The notes: a model not told the origin generated them from the letters alone. 64,000 nucleotides of DNA from Catonella massiliensis (GCF_016651435.1 NZ_JAEPRJ010000001.1:1860001-1924000); one strand, 5' to 3'; positions 1-9,503 are shown, counted from the first letter of the stretch. Numbers and translations are program-made.

Positions 1-1
1 G

Positions 2-316
2 CACAATGTATCCAGGCGTTACATAGATGAGTATATAAGGGGCAATGAGCTATCTACCGGACAGATGCTTACAGGGCATATCCTAGAAGTCAGCAGTATG
101 GACCTTCTCATAGAATTTGCCAAAATAGGTCTTGGAATAGCCTGCGTAATAACAGACTTTGTAAAGAAGGAGCTTAAAGAAGGCAGTTTAACCACCATAC
201 CTCTTTCTCTCCCAATACAAAAAAGAGAGATAGGATTTACCTATCTCAGAGAATATACGGCTAATGACGCCCTTGAAGCCTTTATTAGTTTTTGCAGAAA
301 GATTAGTACTCCTTAA
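2..316 (+). CDS. LysR-family transcriptional regulator, C-terminal part (5' cut by window edge)
   Basis: The reading frame is open from the first bases and stops at 314-316. The visible residues match the end of a LysR substrate-binding domain: a GHILEVSSMDLLIEFAKIGL-like segment, where the inducer pocket and the monotonous-helix region normally lie, followed by the GIACV strand and a C-terminal helix. The DNA-binding winged helix is outside the window, so target and inducer cannot be named. It converges on the next gene and the two reading frames overlap by 14 bp at their ends. Confidence 0.8.
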   Translation, partial: HNVSRRYIDEYIRGNELSTGQMLTGHILEVSSMDLLIEFAKIGLGIACVITDFVKKELKEGSLTTIPLSLPIQKREIGFTYLREYTANDALEAFISFCRKISTP

Positions 317-803
317 CCTTTCTTGGCTGCTTGTACTTCATACTTTTAATCATTCTTTCGGAGGGCTCAAAGATTATCTTATAGAGCTCTCCATTTTTAC
401 TTACTATCATTGAATATGTACTTACATTGCTATCATACGAGCTAAAATCCTTGACCTTTATTCTGTCATTGTGGTTATATGCCTTTATAGAATCCGAATT
501 GGTGGGAGCTATAACCTCAGCATTTTCAATATCCACCCTCATCAAGGTCTTTCTCCTTGCATTACCGCTGATTCTGTCAAAATCAATCTGTCCATCCGCA
601 TATATGTATTCATATTCAATCTTAAGCCTTGAAAATATAAACACCGTGATTGCTATAGCCACAATAGGGGTTATTATAAGTGCAGGATTGATTAAAACTA
701 AAATAAAGCTACATACCACTCCGGCTATCAAGCCCGCCCTTATAGCTTTATTTTTGCCTGTGTCGAGGCACTTAATGCCCTCTTCCAAATACTGATCGTT
801 CAT
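303..803 (-). CDS. Small membrane protein, DUF6106-like
   Basis: A 166-residue protein with two adjacent hydrophobic helices (about residues 22-58), then a soluble, mainly beta domain containing the pattern EYEYIYADGQIDFDRI and a basic RRKTLMRVDIE stretch. This arrangement resembles the DUF6106 proteins of Lachnospiraceae, whose function is unknown; the family call is from memory of the pattern. The start is supported by a GGAGAAGGA Shine-Dalgarno sequence just upstream of the ATG at 803. The overlapping plus-strand frame has no such support. The gene is monocistronic and convergent with the LysR gene. Confidence 0.7.
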   Translation of the reverse strand: MNDQYLEEGIKCLDTGKNKAIRAGLIAGVVCSFILVLINPALIITPIVAIAITVFIFSRLKIEYEYIYADGQIDFDRISGNARRKTLMRVDIENAEVIAPTNSDSIKAYNHNDRIKVKDFSSYDSNVSTYSMIVSKNGELYKIIFEPSERMIKSMKYKQPRKVKEY

Positions 804-908
804 ACTTCCTTCTCCTATTCAATATAATTAAGTTTACCAAGTGCTCATATTATACCACATTGTTTATGGCTTGCAAATAGGCTGTTATTAGTTTTGTTTT
901 GCTGGTTC

Positions 909-944
909 TTGACTTTTTACGACTATCATAATACAATTGTATTA
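909..944 (+). promoter_or_regulatory. Toxin-antitoxin promoter with palindromic operator
   Basis: TTGACT (909-914), a 17-bp spacer and TACAAT (932-937) form a good sigma-A promoter. The perfect 16-bp palindrome TAATACAATTGTATTA (929-944) covers the -10 box. Ribbon-helix-helix antitoxins bind such palindromes and repress their own operon, so this is the likely autoregulatory operator for the antitoxin at 968. Confidence 0.65.
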
Positions 945-967
945 CATATAAAAAAAGGAGAATAAAT

Positions 968-1192
968 ATGTCTACAATTAGTTTGAGAGTTCCAGAAAAA
1001 GAATTGAACATCTTTAAATCCTATGCAAAACATAACAATACCACATTGTCCGAAATTATTAGAATTACAATGCTTGAAAAAATTGAGGACGAGTACGATT
1101 TGAAAGTGTTTGAAGAGTATGAAGCTAAAAAGCAAGCAGGAAGATTAAAAACAAGACCAATAAACGAGCTTTGGAAAGAGCTTGACTTATGA
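968..1192 (+). CDS. Ribbon-helix-helix antitoxin (RelB/DUF6290-like)
   Basis: A 74-residue protein. The N-terminal strand (STISLRVPEKEL) followed by two helices (FKSYAKHNNTTLSEIIRITM) is the ribbon-helix-helix DNA-binding fold of type II antitoxins. The charged C-terminal half (EEYEAKKQAGRLKTRPINELWKELDL in part) is the usual toxin-wrapping tail. It has an AAAAAAGGAG ribosome binding site and overlaps the toxin start by 4 bp (ATGA), which gives translational coupling. It is expected to neutralise the RelE-type toxin and repress the promoter at 909-944. Confidence 0.85.
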   Translation: MSTISLRVPEKELNIFKSYAKHNNTTLSEIIRITMLEKIEDEYDLKVFEEYEAKKQAGRLKTRPINELWKELDL

Positions 1193-1452
1193 TTTATCAG
1201 ATTGTTACAACCGATAAATTCGATAAATCATTCAAAAAACTGGATAAACAAACACAAAAGATAATTAAGGCTTGGATTGAGAAAAACCTTATGGGATGCG
1301 AGAATCCTCGCCTGCACGGAAAAGGACTTACAGCGAATAAAAGCGGACAATGGAGATACCGAGTAGGAGATTATCGCATTTTGGCAGATATTCGAGATAA
1401 TGAATTGATTCTAGTACTTGTTGAAGTCGGTCATAGAAGTCGTATTTATTAA
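1189..1452 (+). CDS. RelE/ParE-superfamily toxin
   Basis: An 87-residue protein with the RelE core: an N-terminal strand, two helices (FDKSFKKLDKQTQKIIKAWI), the GKGLTANKSGQWRYRVGDYRILADI strand block, and a C-terminal VLVEVGHRSRIY. RelE relatives cut mRNA in the ribosomal A site. The conserved RYRVGDYR basic residues and the terminal HRSRIY favour RelE over ParE, but this cannot be settled by eye. It is translated from the ATGA overlap with the antitoxin. Confidence 0.85.
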   Translation: MIYQIVTTDKFDKSFKKLDKQTQKIIKAWIEKNLMGCENPRLHGKGLTANKSGQWRYRVGDYRILADIRDNELILVLVEVGHRSRIY

Positions 1453-1517
1453 GAATGGAAACACAATCAATGGGGGCATAAAGTATAGTATTAGACTAAT
1501 ATTTGAAAGGTTAGATT

Positions 1518-3074
1518 ATGAGTATATTAAATGTAGAACATTTGACACATGGATTTGGCGACAGAGCGATATTTAACGATGTATCCTTCCGCCTTTTGGC
1601 AGGAGAACACATAGGACTTGTTGGTGCCAACGGCGAAGGTAAGTCTACCTTTATGAATATAATTACAGGCAAGCAGATGCCTGACGAGGGTAAGATTGAA
1701 TGGGCTAAAAACTGCCATGTAGGCTATATGGACCAGCACGCTGTTCTCACCAAGGGAATGACGATAAGAAGCGTCTTAAAGTCTGCCTTTGACTATCTTT
1801 TTGACCTTGAAAAAAGGCTAAACGCTGCCTATCTTGAAATGGGTGAAGCCGATGAAGACAGCCTTAATAAACTAATGGAAGAAACCGGCACCATTCAGGA
1901 CTTACTTACCATGCACGACTTCTATATGATAGACTCAAAAGTGGAGGAAGTGGCTGCAGCTCTTGGACTTAGCGATATAGGACTTGACAATGATGTGACA
2001 GAGCTTTCAGGAGGCCAGCGTACCAAGGTTCTTCTTGCTAAGCTCCTACTTGAAAAGCCTGATATTCTTCTTCTTGATGAGCCTACCAACTACCTCGACA
2101 GGGAGCATATAGCCTGGCTTACCAGATATTTACAGGAATATGAAAATGCTTTCATCCTGATAAGCCATGATATTCCTTTCTTAAACAGCGTAATCAACAT
2201 CATCTACCACATGAACAACCAGGAATTAAAGCGTTATGTTGGTGACTACAACAACTTCCTTGAAGTCTATGAGATGCAGAAAGCTCAACAGGAAGCTGCC
2301 TACAATAAACAGCAGAAGGAAATCGCCGACCTTAAAGACTTTGTGGCAAGAAATAAGGCGAGGGTATCCACCAGAAACATGGCTATGTCAAGGCAGAAAA
2401 AGCTTGATAAGATGGATATAATAGAGCTTGCCGGGGAGAAACCAAAGCCTGTATTTAACTTCCTTGAAGCAGGTATCAGCGGCAAGGTTATTCTTGAAGC
2501 AAAAGACCTTGTGATAGGCTATGACAGCCCTCTAAGTAAGCCTATGAACCTCTATATGGAGAGAGGTCAGAAGGTCGTTATTGAAGGTGCTAACGGAATA
2601 GGAAAGACCACCCTGCTTAAGAGCATTATGGGACTAATTCCGCCTCTTTCGGGAGAGGTAAGGCTTGGTGATTCACAGGAGCTTGGGTATTTTGAGCAGG
2701 AAATGAGTGGAAACGGCAATAACACCTGTATCAATGAAATCTGGGAAGAGTTCCCGGGCTTTAGCCAGTACGAAGTTAGAAGTGCCTTAAGTAAATGCGG
2801 CCTTACCACCAAACACATAGAAAGTATGGTTAAGGTATTAAGCGGTGGAGAACAGGCTAAGGTAAGGCTTTGCAAGCTGATTAACAGAAAAAGCAATATC
2901 CTCGTACTTGACGAGCCTACCAACCACCTGGATGTAGATGCCAAGGATGAACTAAAAAGAGCTCTCATAGCCTATAAGGGAAGTATAATAATGGTTTGCC
3001 ACGAGCCTGAATTCTATGAAGGGCTTGCAAGTGATGTATGGGATTTGTCCCAGTGGACAACCAAATTGCTGTAA
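1518..3074 (+). CDS. ABC-F family ATPase (ribosome-associated, no membrane domain)
   Basis: A 518-residue protein with two ABC cassettes and no transmembrane segment. Cassette 1 has Walker A GANGEGKST (36-44), signature LSGGQ (163-167) and LLLDEPTNYLD (185-195). A charged linker (about 245-300) lies between the cassettes. Cassette 2 has GANGIGKTT (about 358), LSGGEQ (about 440) and LVLDEPTNHLD (about 460). This is the ABC-F layout: such proteins act in the ribosomal E site as translation factors (EttA, YbiT, YkpA type) or as antibiotic target-protection factors. The linker is of ordinary length, so a housekeeping role is as likely as resistance. It starts 65 bp after the toxin gene with an AAGG ribosome binding site and may share the transcript. 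Confidence 0.9.
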   Translation: MSILNVEHLTHGFGDRAIFNDVSFRLLAGEHIGLVGANGEGKSTFMNIITGKQMPDEGKIEWAKNCHVGYMDQHAVLTKGMTIRSVLKSAFDYLFDLEKRLNAAYLEMGEADEDSLNKLMEETGTIQDLLTMHDFYMIDSKVEEVAAALGLSDIGLDNDVTELSGGQRTKVLLAKLLLEKPDILLLDEPTNYLDREHIAWLTRYLQEYENAFILISHDIPFLNSVINIIYHMNNQELKRYVGDYNNFLEVYEMQKAQQEAAYNKQQKEIADLKDFVARNKARVSTRNMAMSRQKKLDKMDIIELAGEKPKPVFNFLEAGISGKVILEAKDLVIGYDSPLSKPMNLYMERGQKVVIEGANGIGKTTLLKSIMGLIPPLSGEVRLGDSQELGYFEQEMSGNGNNTCINEIWEEFPGFSQYEVRSALSKCGLTTKHIESMVKVLSGGEQAKVRLCKLINRKSNILVLDEPTNHLDVDAKDELKRALIAYKGSIIMVCHEPEFYEGLASDVWDLSQWTTKLL

Positions 3075-3089
3075 TATAATCTTATAAAA

Positions 3090-3127
3090 AACAGCCGCCT
3101 TGTATATATATTTACAAGGCGGCTGTT
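3090..3127. terminator. Bidirectional intrinsic terminator between convergent genes
   Basis: A 15-bp perfect stem (3090-3104 with 3113-3127) has an 8-nt loop. On the minus strand it is followed by a T-rich run (the complement of the A run at 3084-3090). On the plus strand it is followed by a looser T-rich stretch. It sits between the ABC-F stop and the stop of the gene at 3130. Confidence 0.85.
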
Positions 3128-3129
3128 AC

Positions 3130-5421
3130 TTATTGTTTTCCTTTTACAAAGTCAATCTCCATCTTTAGGCTTAAAGGTATACTTCCTGTTTCCTTAAGCA
3201 GCCTTCTTTCAAGATGTTCATATTTTTGCAGCTTTTGCTCTCTCTTAATTTCCCACTGTTTGACAAGCTCCATATATGTTGGATTATTGGCAAGCATCCT
3301 TATTCCTTCCTCATCAGGAGGACAGAATTCAAAGAGTATCCGTCTTGCAACCTTGTTAAGCCTTGGAGAGCCTTTGCCTTCATATAGGATGTAGGTGAGG
3401 TAATCCTGAACAAACATATCCTTGAAGCTGTTGCGGCAACGCTGAAGTGAAATCTTTATCTTCTCCTTGGCACCAGGAGTCAGGTTGCTGTTTTTACGGT
3501 AAAACTGTATATAATCACAGTACAAGCTGGTAAGCGAAGGATCGGTTACATCGTTCCAGCGTCCTCCCTGCACTCTCTTACAGATCTCCCATCGGAACTC
3601 ACCGGTCATCTTGATCATGGTACTTAGAAGGTCATCCATATGCAGTATAGATATAAACATCCTGCTAGGTGTAGTTCTTACCTTTCCTTCTATCTCCTGC
3701 CACATTATACCTCTTACTCCTGCATTAGGCATAAGGATGAAGTCAGGAAGCTTTTCTACGTGGATATGCTCCTTTGCCATAAGGTCACCGTCACCGATAG
3801 GCAGAGTTTCCCTATAAAATGCTGAAAAGTCCACGCTCTTAATGGCATTTATATTTTTTCTTATAATACCCGGCTTTACCAAGCAGCTTTCCAGCTCTTT
3901 TAAGATATTGTCTTCATAAAATACCGGACAGAAGGTGGATACGCGTCCACAGGTTATCTTGTTTGCAGTCCTAAATATATTGTCAAGCTCGTAGCATACC
4001 TTAGCTTCTCCGTCCTCCATCAGCTTTTCTGCCTCGGAATTGGTGACCTTCTTGGTTGACTTAAGTGTCCTTACATAGTCAGAGAAATCCACCTCAAGCT
4101 CGTTACGGCAAGGCTTCTTCTCCCCCCTATATACAGCTAAGAGCCAGTCATAGAAGGTATATACTCCGGTTACAGCAGGGTCGTTTTCCTTAAGCTCTTC
4201 AGAGAACTTGTACAAAGCCTTAGTATACTCTTCTCCCGCAAGTATCTCGTCAATGTATCCAAAGTAAAGAAACATCCTTATTACGGGAGTTAATTCTTTC
4301 TTAAGGCTCTTAAAGAAAACCTCTGAATATATCTGATAAAACTCAGCTGTTATCTCTCTTTTAAGCGCAGTAGTCTCATCATCTATAGCGTTTTTGTCCT
4401 TTAGTTTTTTTAGTTTATTTATATTAATCCTAAAAAATCTTCTCTCAGGTCCTACTATCTCAGCAAAGTCCAGTATGGTGTCGAGTGACTCATAGAACTT
4501 TTCTATCAAATCACCTTCTTCATTTTCCTTTTCCATTGCTACCGTAAGAGAATTATCAAGCTTTATGGCTTTGAATGAATCAGTGCACTCTTTTATCTTT
4601 ATAGCAAGCTCATCATTGGCATTAAGCGTGACCTTGCCTGACTCACTTATCATAATAGTCATCTTGTTTAATAAGCTGTTTTTAATAAATACATCTGAAG
4701 AAATCTTCTTATACACTTCCAAAAGCTTATAGAAGAGCCCTCCTTCTTTTTCAATAAAAAAGCTCCTTAAGCATTTTCTTATAAACTGATGCCTTTCGCT
4801 TATCAGATGAACTGCTTTCCTAACATCAATGCAGCCTTTTTTAATCATTCCTATAGATACATCCGGCTCAGCTATAAGAGCCTTGAAGTTTCTCCCTGCA
4901 TATATCTTATTAAGGCCTTCATAATACCCCATCAGCCAATAATCAATATCCTCAATATTATAATACGCCTCAAGCTGCTCTATTCCCTTGTTAGGCTCAA
5001 GCTTTACACCTGCCTTTTCAGCAAGGTGCAGGTAGAGATTATAGCAGGCAGTTAAGTTGTCATAGATAGTATTGCACCTTACCTGCTCAGTCCTGTAGGA
5101 ATGTATGATTCTTGTTATCTGCCTGAAGCAGGAACGAATACATATCCTTGCAATATCAGGATTGGAATTAATCAATAAATCTATAGATTCTATACCCGTG
5201 ACCGGATAAGTAAAAAAGCTTGTATCCTCCACGACAATGTATGATAGTATATGCACTTCCGAGAGCACTTCGCATATACCAACCACATCCCCCGTGCCAA
5301 GCTCATAGCTTCCACCCTCACAGCAAACCCTTATCTTACCGGACTTCATAATACAAAGCTTATCAAATGACTGCCCGGCACTTAACAGAGTCTCCCCAGC
5401 TTTAACAATAAGTTCTGACAT
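3130..5421 (-). CDS. Large protein with N-terminal cyclic-nucleotide-binding domain
   Basis: About 763 residues. The N-terminus (roughly 1-110) has the CRP-like beta-roll pattern: a strand pair, KSGKIRVCCEGG, then YELGTGDVVGICEVL as a degenerate phosphate-binding cassette. The conserved R/E pair of true cAMP binders is not obvious. The remaining 650 residues are mostly helical, with no HTH and no clear membrane segment, and match nothing I can name. The ATG at 5421 is preferred because GGGAG lies just upstream; an in-frame ATG at 5439 has none and overlaps the hydrolase stop. The two genes are therefore probably one operon, with this one downstream. A signal-responsive scaffold or enzyme is possible; function is unknown. 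Confidence 0.7.
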   Translation of the reverse strand: MSELIVKAGETLLSAGQSFDKLCIMKSGKIRVCCEGGSYELGTGDVVGICEVLSEVHILSYIVVEDTSFFTYPVTGIESIDLLINSNPDIARICIRSCFRQITRIIHSYRTEQVRCNTIYDNLTACYNLYLHLAEKAGVKLEPNKGIEQLEAYYNIEDIDYWLMGYYEGLNKIYAGRNFKALIAEPDVSIGMIKKGCIDVRKAVHLISERHQFIRKCLRSFFIEKEGGLFYKLLEVYKKISSDVFIKNSLLNKMTIMISESGKVTLNANDELAIKIKECTDSFKAIKLDNSLTVAMEKENEEGDLIEKFYESLDTILDFAEIVGPERRFFRININKLKKLKDKNAIDDETTALKREITAEFYQIYSEVFFKSLKKELTPVIRMFLYFGYIDEILAGEEYTKALYKFSEELKENDPAVTGVYTFYDWLLAVYRGEKKPCRNELEVDFSDYVRTLKSTKKVTNSEAEKLMEDGEAKVCYELDNIFRTANKITCGRVSTFCPVFYEDNILKELESCLVKPGIIRKNINAIKSVDFSAFYRETLPIGDGDLMAKEHIHVEKLPDFILMPNAGVRGIMWQEIEGKVRTTPSRMFISILHMDDLLSTMIKMTGEFRWEICKRVQGGRWNDVTDPSLTSLYCDYIQFYRKNSNLTPGAKEKIKISLQRCRNSFKDMFVQDYLTYILYEGKGSPRLNKVARRILFEFCPPDEEGIRMLANNPTYMELVKQWEIKREQKLQKYEHLERRLLKETGSIPLSLKMEIDFVKGKQ

Positions 5422-5435
5422 ATCTTCTCCCAAAA

Positions 5436-6350
5436 TCAACTAAATCTTTCATCAAGCCATTTAGCAACTACTTTCATAATATCTGCCCTGTTTACTTCAT
5501 TGTGCAATTCATGCCTTCCTGTAGGGTCGATATATTCGGTCACATCCTTAATATCGGCATTTCTTAACATTTCAGTAACCTTTCTTACACCTTTACCATA
5601 GTTGCCTACAGGGTCTTCCTTCCCCGATATAAGAAGGATAGGCATATCCTTTGGCAGGCTCCTTGCCCATTCCTTTCTACTTACCACCGTAAGGGCAGTA
5701 AGAAGGGAATGATATCCTTTTGCAGTAAAATTAAAATTACATTTAGGGTCCTTAGTGTATTTATCTATAAGCTCCCTATCGTGTGTAATCCAGTCACAAG
5801 GTGTCTTGGCATCAGGAATTCCATCTATAAACTTACCAAAACTAAGCTTAATGAGCAAATCAGAAACATAGCCTTCCTTATGGGTTCTGGCTAAAAATGC
5901 AGCAAGCAGCCTTCCTGCGTTGTTCTTAAGCGATGGCCCTGCAGTACCGCTTAAAATCAGTCCGTCTATAGTATCCGGATACCTTGATGCATACCACCTC
6001 GCAAAAAAGCTCCCCATACTATGTCCATATAGTATGATTGGAAGCAGAGGATATCTTTCCCTTAAGATATCATTCATTTTTTTAAGGTCAAGCTCGATAT
6101 GCTCCTCATCAAAGTCACCGTATTCACAAGGCTTTGATGAACCACCATGTCCCAAATGGTCATTGCCTGCAAATATATAGCCTCTGGCTGTAAAGAAGTC
6201 TGCGACCCACTCATAGCGCTCGATATATTCACACATGCCATGTGAAAGCTCTATCACAGCCTTAGGCTTAACTAATTCATCAGTATAAATATAGGCTGCA
6301 ATCTTGTGCTTCCCATCAGCCGAATCAAAGTTAAATGTCTCTTTATTCAT
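5436..6350 (-). CDS. Alpha/beta hydrolase (monoacylglycerol lipase / S33-like)
   Basis: About 304 residues. The alpha/beta-hydrolase nucleophile elbow is GHSMGS, the oxyanion-side motif is ELSHGMCEYIERY, a GNDHLGHG strand-loop follows, and an acid (LLISGKEDPVGNYG) and a late histidine (DPTGRHELHNE) complete a Ser-Asp-His triad. This is the Hydrolase_4 / monoglyceride lipase-type pattern, so the substrate is probably an ester of a lipid or lysophospholipid. There is no signal peptide. The ATG at 6350 is chosen for its GGAGAAGG ribosome binding site; the open frame runs back to 6395 without one. Confidence 0.85.
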   Translation of the reverse strand: MNKETFNFDSADGKHKIAAYIYTDELVKPKAVIELSHGMCEYIERYEWVADFFTARGYIFAGNDHLGHGGSSKPCEYGDFDEEHIELDLKKMNDILRERYPLLPIILYGHSMGSFFARWYASRYPDTIDGLILSGTAGPSLKNNAGRLLAAFLARTHKEGYVSDLLIKLSFGKFIDGIPDAKTPCDWITHDRELIDKYTKDPKCNFNFTAKGYHSLLTALTVVSRKEWARSLPKDMPILLISGKEDPVGNYGKGVRKVTEMLRNADIKDVTEYIDPTGRHELHNEVNRADIMKVVAKWLDERFS

Positions 6351-6384
6351 CACCTTCTCCAATCCATCCCATAAACCACCATAA

Positions 6385-6423
6385 GCATATTGCAAAGGTC
6401 AGCCACCGGCCTTTACAATATGC
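6385..6423. other. Hairpin between subtilisin and hydrolase genes
   Basis: GCATATTG (6385-6392) pairs with CAATATGC (6416-6423) and AAAGG (6394-6398) with CCTTT (6410-6414), giving a 13-bp stem with one internal mismatch. There is no T-run on the minus-strand exit side. It is therefore a weak terminator candidate, an mRNA-processing or stabilising element, or part of the hydrolase leader. Confidence 0.4.
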
Positions 6424-6461
6424 CACATATGTTAAAACTCTTTATTCCCGATTAGCTAAGT

Positions 6462-9386
6462 TTATTTACCTGTCTTTTTAGCAGGTGCATTACTCTTTTT
6501 AGAAGCCTTGGCTGCCTTAGCAGCCTTCTCTTCTTTAAGAGTCTTTACTTTGCTAATCTTTGCCTTAAGCCTGTCACCTAATTTATAAAGCTCACCCTTG
6601 TACCAGGCACTGTTTAAGGTATCGCTTGCATCGTCATAAGCAGCTTTTACCTTGTCCCAGCCCTTTGTGGAGTAATTCTTTATATCAAATCCTGACATAA
6701 CTTTATCAATCTCTGCGTTAGCCTTATTCATATCTCCTATAGATACTTTTTCGTACAGAACACCTGTTTTCTTAACCATCTTTTTGATATAATTTTCTGT
6801 CTTTGTGAACATCTCTCCTACATAGAGGGTATTGTCAATGTCTTTCTTGTAGGCCTTAAGATCCTTTTTAAGTCCTTTTAGGTCTTTCTTATAGCCCGCC
6901 TTCTTAAGCGCACCATTTACATAAGAATCAAGCTGTCTCTTAAGTATCTTTTTCATGGCCTTGATGTCGTTGTTTGTGTACACTGCATCATAGTCTTTGA
7001 TATTTCTTATGCCCTTTATCTCAAGGTCATTTGGCGCAGGAGCATCAGCGGCTTTGCCTTCCGCAATAGAGAGCTCAATAACATTCTTAGCCTTCTTAAT
7101 ATCCGCCAAAGCCTTAGAGTATGCTGCATCTACAATCTGAGCATAATATTCATTAAGTCCCTTCTTGTCTACAGACTTATAAGCCTCTTTGACAGTATTG
7201 TAAACATCATCTTTAAGCTTAGCAAAGTTGTACTTAGGTCCTGTCTTAAGTATGTCGTAGCCGGAAAGTGCCTTAAGCTGGTTAGCGTAGTCTGCGAGCT
7301 TGCCTGTAGGTACTTGTGAATCTTCCTCTGTTTCCTCATCAGCACCGCCAGTAAATAGCTCTGTATCATATTTTGCATCTAAGATGTACTTAAGTGCCTC
7401 TTTCTTAACCTTTACCACAGCATCTAAAACCTCAGGGGTATACTTTGTGCGGTTTGAAGCAAAGTCAGCATAAACTGTATCAATCAAATCACTTGCCTTT
7501 GACTTGAGCATAGCTTCAGAACTTACTATATGGCTTGCCTTAACTGTGTTTTTAGACTTCTTCAATGCTTTATCAGCAGGCTTTTTAGGCATCTCTTTTG
7601 CCTTACCGGTAAGGTCTACCTTAAGTATCTTGACCATATTGTGAGTTCCGTCTTCTATAAGTCCCTTAGATGTGACCTTAACAAAGACTTTACCTGCCTT
7701 CTTGGCTGTAAGCTCACCTGTCTTCTTGTCAATCTTTGCATATCTTGAATCTGTAACTGTCCATTCTACGCCTTTTTCAGCCACATCCGTCTTGCCTGAT
7801 GAATTTATCGCTTCGGCAGCAAACTTGAACTTCTTGCCTACCTGAAGCTTAGCTGTCTTCTTGGTTATCTTGATATCAGAAACGGCAGGCTTAACAGTAA
7901 CCTCGTACTTTTCTTCAAGTCCATTCACTGTGCTTAATGTAATAGTTGCCTTACCAGGCTTAATTCCTCTTACGCCTAAGTTTGAATAAGCTACTGCTAC
8001 ATTCTTGTCACTGCTTGTTGCGTAGTACTCGGTAACGAATGCATCCTCTGGGGTTATCTTAACAGTAGTAACTGCCATTTCACCTACAGAGATAACCTTC
8101 TTTGCCTTTAAGATTTCTATGCTGGTAGGAGCTGTATCTTCTGCAACATTAACCGATACATTTACTTCCTTGTCTCCTGCTTTTGCAGTCACTGTCGTGT
8201 GGCCAGCAGCTAAGCCCTTGACATAGCCATCCTTGTCAACTGTAGCCACTTTTTCATCACTGCTTGACCAGGTGATATCAGCTGTACTTGTATAAGGTAA
8301 TATCAGTGTTTCCACAGCTACCTCATAGCCCTTTGGCACTGTAAGAGTCTTGCTCTTTACAAAGATACCATCTACCTTATCTGAAGGATGCTCCTTCATC
8401 TCGTATGCTGCCTTTACTGCTGCATAAGCGTCTACAATACCATAGCCGTACTCTTTGTCATCAAAGAATTTGCTTCCCATCTTAGACCTGTTGGCAGTAC
8501 CACAAAGTATGTTGTATACCTGTCTTGGAGTAAGGTCCTTGTTAGCAGAGAGCACAAGTGAAGCCACTCCAGCTACCACAGGTGAAGCCATTGATGTCCC
8601 TGAAAATGGTACATATCTGTTGCCAGGGATTGTACTAGGCACTGCCGAGCCTGGTGCAGATATATCTGAATACATACCATAGTTTGAAAAATATGAAGGC
8701 TCATTGTAGTAGTCAGATGAATTGACAGATAAAACCTCGGTAAATACAGCAGGTGAGCTGTCCTTATTGGTATCTTCATTTCCTGATGCAGCTATAAATA
8801 CCATACCCGCATCATAGGCTGCCCTCAATGCCTTGTGAACGTTGTCATCATAGCTGTAGCCGCCAAGGCTCATGTTTACTACCTTAACGCCCTTTTCCTT
8901 CATATACTCTATAGCCCTTATAAGGTCTACATCATTTATCTGACCATCGTCATCCTGTACACTTGCAACATAGAGCTCAACCATGTCATTGTCATAGCCT
9001 GTAGCTACACCTGCTCCACCCTTGCCATTGCCATAGGTGGCTGCAATTATTCCTGACACGTGGGTTCCGTGCATATCTGCATCATCTACAGCCTTCTTTT
9101 CTACGCCTTTAGTAACACGAACATATTCTTTTAAGTTCTTCTTGAGGTCTTCGTGGTGAGTATCTACGCCTGTGTCTATAACGCCGACCTTAACCTTTGA
9201 ATAACCTTTTTCTTTTAATAGCTTCCATGCTTTCATTACGTTGACTTCATCAAACTGATACTGGTAGTCAGGATTCTTCTTGTCAAGTAATGGATCAGCC
9301 ATTGTCTTAGCAGAAACTCCAGTCACAGAGCTAACACAAAGTCCTGCACATAAAGTAATCGCCAATGCTGTCTTAAATTTCCTCAT
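6462..9386 (-). CDS. Secreted subtilisin-like serine protease (S8) with Ig-like (Big2) domains
   Basis: A 974-residue protein. It has a signal peptide (1-26, cleavage after VSA), an S8 catalytic domain with Asp71 (VIDTGVD), His106 (HGTHVSG), oxyanion Asn203 (SGNE) and Ser265 (GTSMASP), and two or three Big2-type Ig-like repeats (about 345-600; ITWSSSDEKVATVDKDGYVKG is typical). A lysine-rich helical region (about 620-974) ends in KKTGK without an LPXTG motif. It is exported and probably cell-wall-associated through charge. The propeptide is very short (about 25 residues) compared with secreted subtilisins, so maturation may be unusual. It has its own promoter (9424-9452) and an AAAGGAGAAAACCT ribosome binding site. 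Confidence 0.92.
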   Translation of the reverse strand: MRKFKTALAITLCAGLCVSSVTGVSAKTMADPLLDKKNPDYQYQFDEVNVMKAWKLLKEKGYSKVKVGVIDTGVDTHHEDLKKNLKEYVRVTKGVEKKAVDDADMHGTHVSGIIAATYGNGKGGAGVATGYDNDMVELYVASVQDDDGQINDVDLIRAIEYMKEKGVKVVNMSLGGYSYDDNVHKALRAAYDAGMVFIAASGNEDTNKDSSPAVFTEVLSVNSSDYYNEPSYFSNYGMYSDISAPGSAVPSTIPGNRYVPFSGTSMASPVVAGVASLVLSANKDLTPRQVYNILCGTANRSKMGSKFFDDKEYGYGIVDAYAAVKAAYEMKEHPSDKVDGIFVKSKTLTVPKGYEVAVETLILPYTSTADITWSSSDEKVATVDKDGYVKGLAAGHTTVTAKAGDKEVNVSVNVAEDTAPTSIEILKAKKVISVGEMAVTTVKITPEDAFVTEYYATSSDKNVAVAYSNLGVRGIKPGKATITLSTVNGLEEKYEVTVKPAVSDIKITKKTAKLQVGKKFKFAAEAINSSGKTDVAEKGVEWTVTDSRYAKIDKKTGELTAKKAGKVFVKVTSKGLIEDGTHNMVKILKVDLTGKAKEMPKKPADKALKKSKNTVKASHIVSSEAMLKSKASDLIDTVYADFASNRTKYTPEVLDAVVKVKKEALKYILDAKYDTELFTGGADEETEEDSQVPTGKLADYANQLKALSGYDILKTGPKYNFAKLKDDVYNTVKEAYKSVDKKGLNEYYAQIVDAAYSKALADIKKAKNVIELSIAEGKAADAPAPNDLEIKGIRNIKDYDAVYTNNDIKAMKKILKRQLDSYVNGALKKAGYKKDLKGLKKDLKAYKKDIDNTLYVGEMFTKTENYIKKMVKKTGVLYEKVSIGDMNKANAEIDKVMSGFDIKNYSTKGWDKVKAAYDDASDTLNSAWYKGELYKLGDRLKAKISKVKTLKEEKAAKAAKASKKSNAPAKKTGK

Positions 9387-9423
9387 AGGTTTTCTCCTTT
9401 ATTTTTGTATATATTACGCAACC

Positions 9424-9452
9424 ATAATAACATTATCGGCATTTTTTGTCTA
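9424..9452 (-). promoter_or_regulatory. Promoter of the subtilisin gene
   Basis: On the minus strand, TAGACA (9447-9452), a 17-bp spacer and TATTAT (9424-9429) lie about 40 bp upstream of the start codon. Confidence 0.55.
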
Positions 9453-9503
9453 TAATTTAATTTCTCAGTAAAAAAAAGTGATGTTTATGCAAGATTAACA
9501 GGA

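Noticed and set aside
427..795. Plus-strand 122-codon frame
   Set aside because: It is the shadow of the minus-strand membrane protein, which has a strong ribosome binding site and sensible membrane helices.
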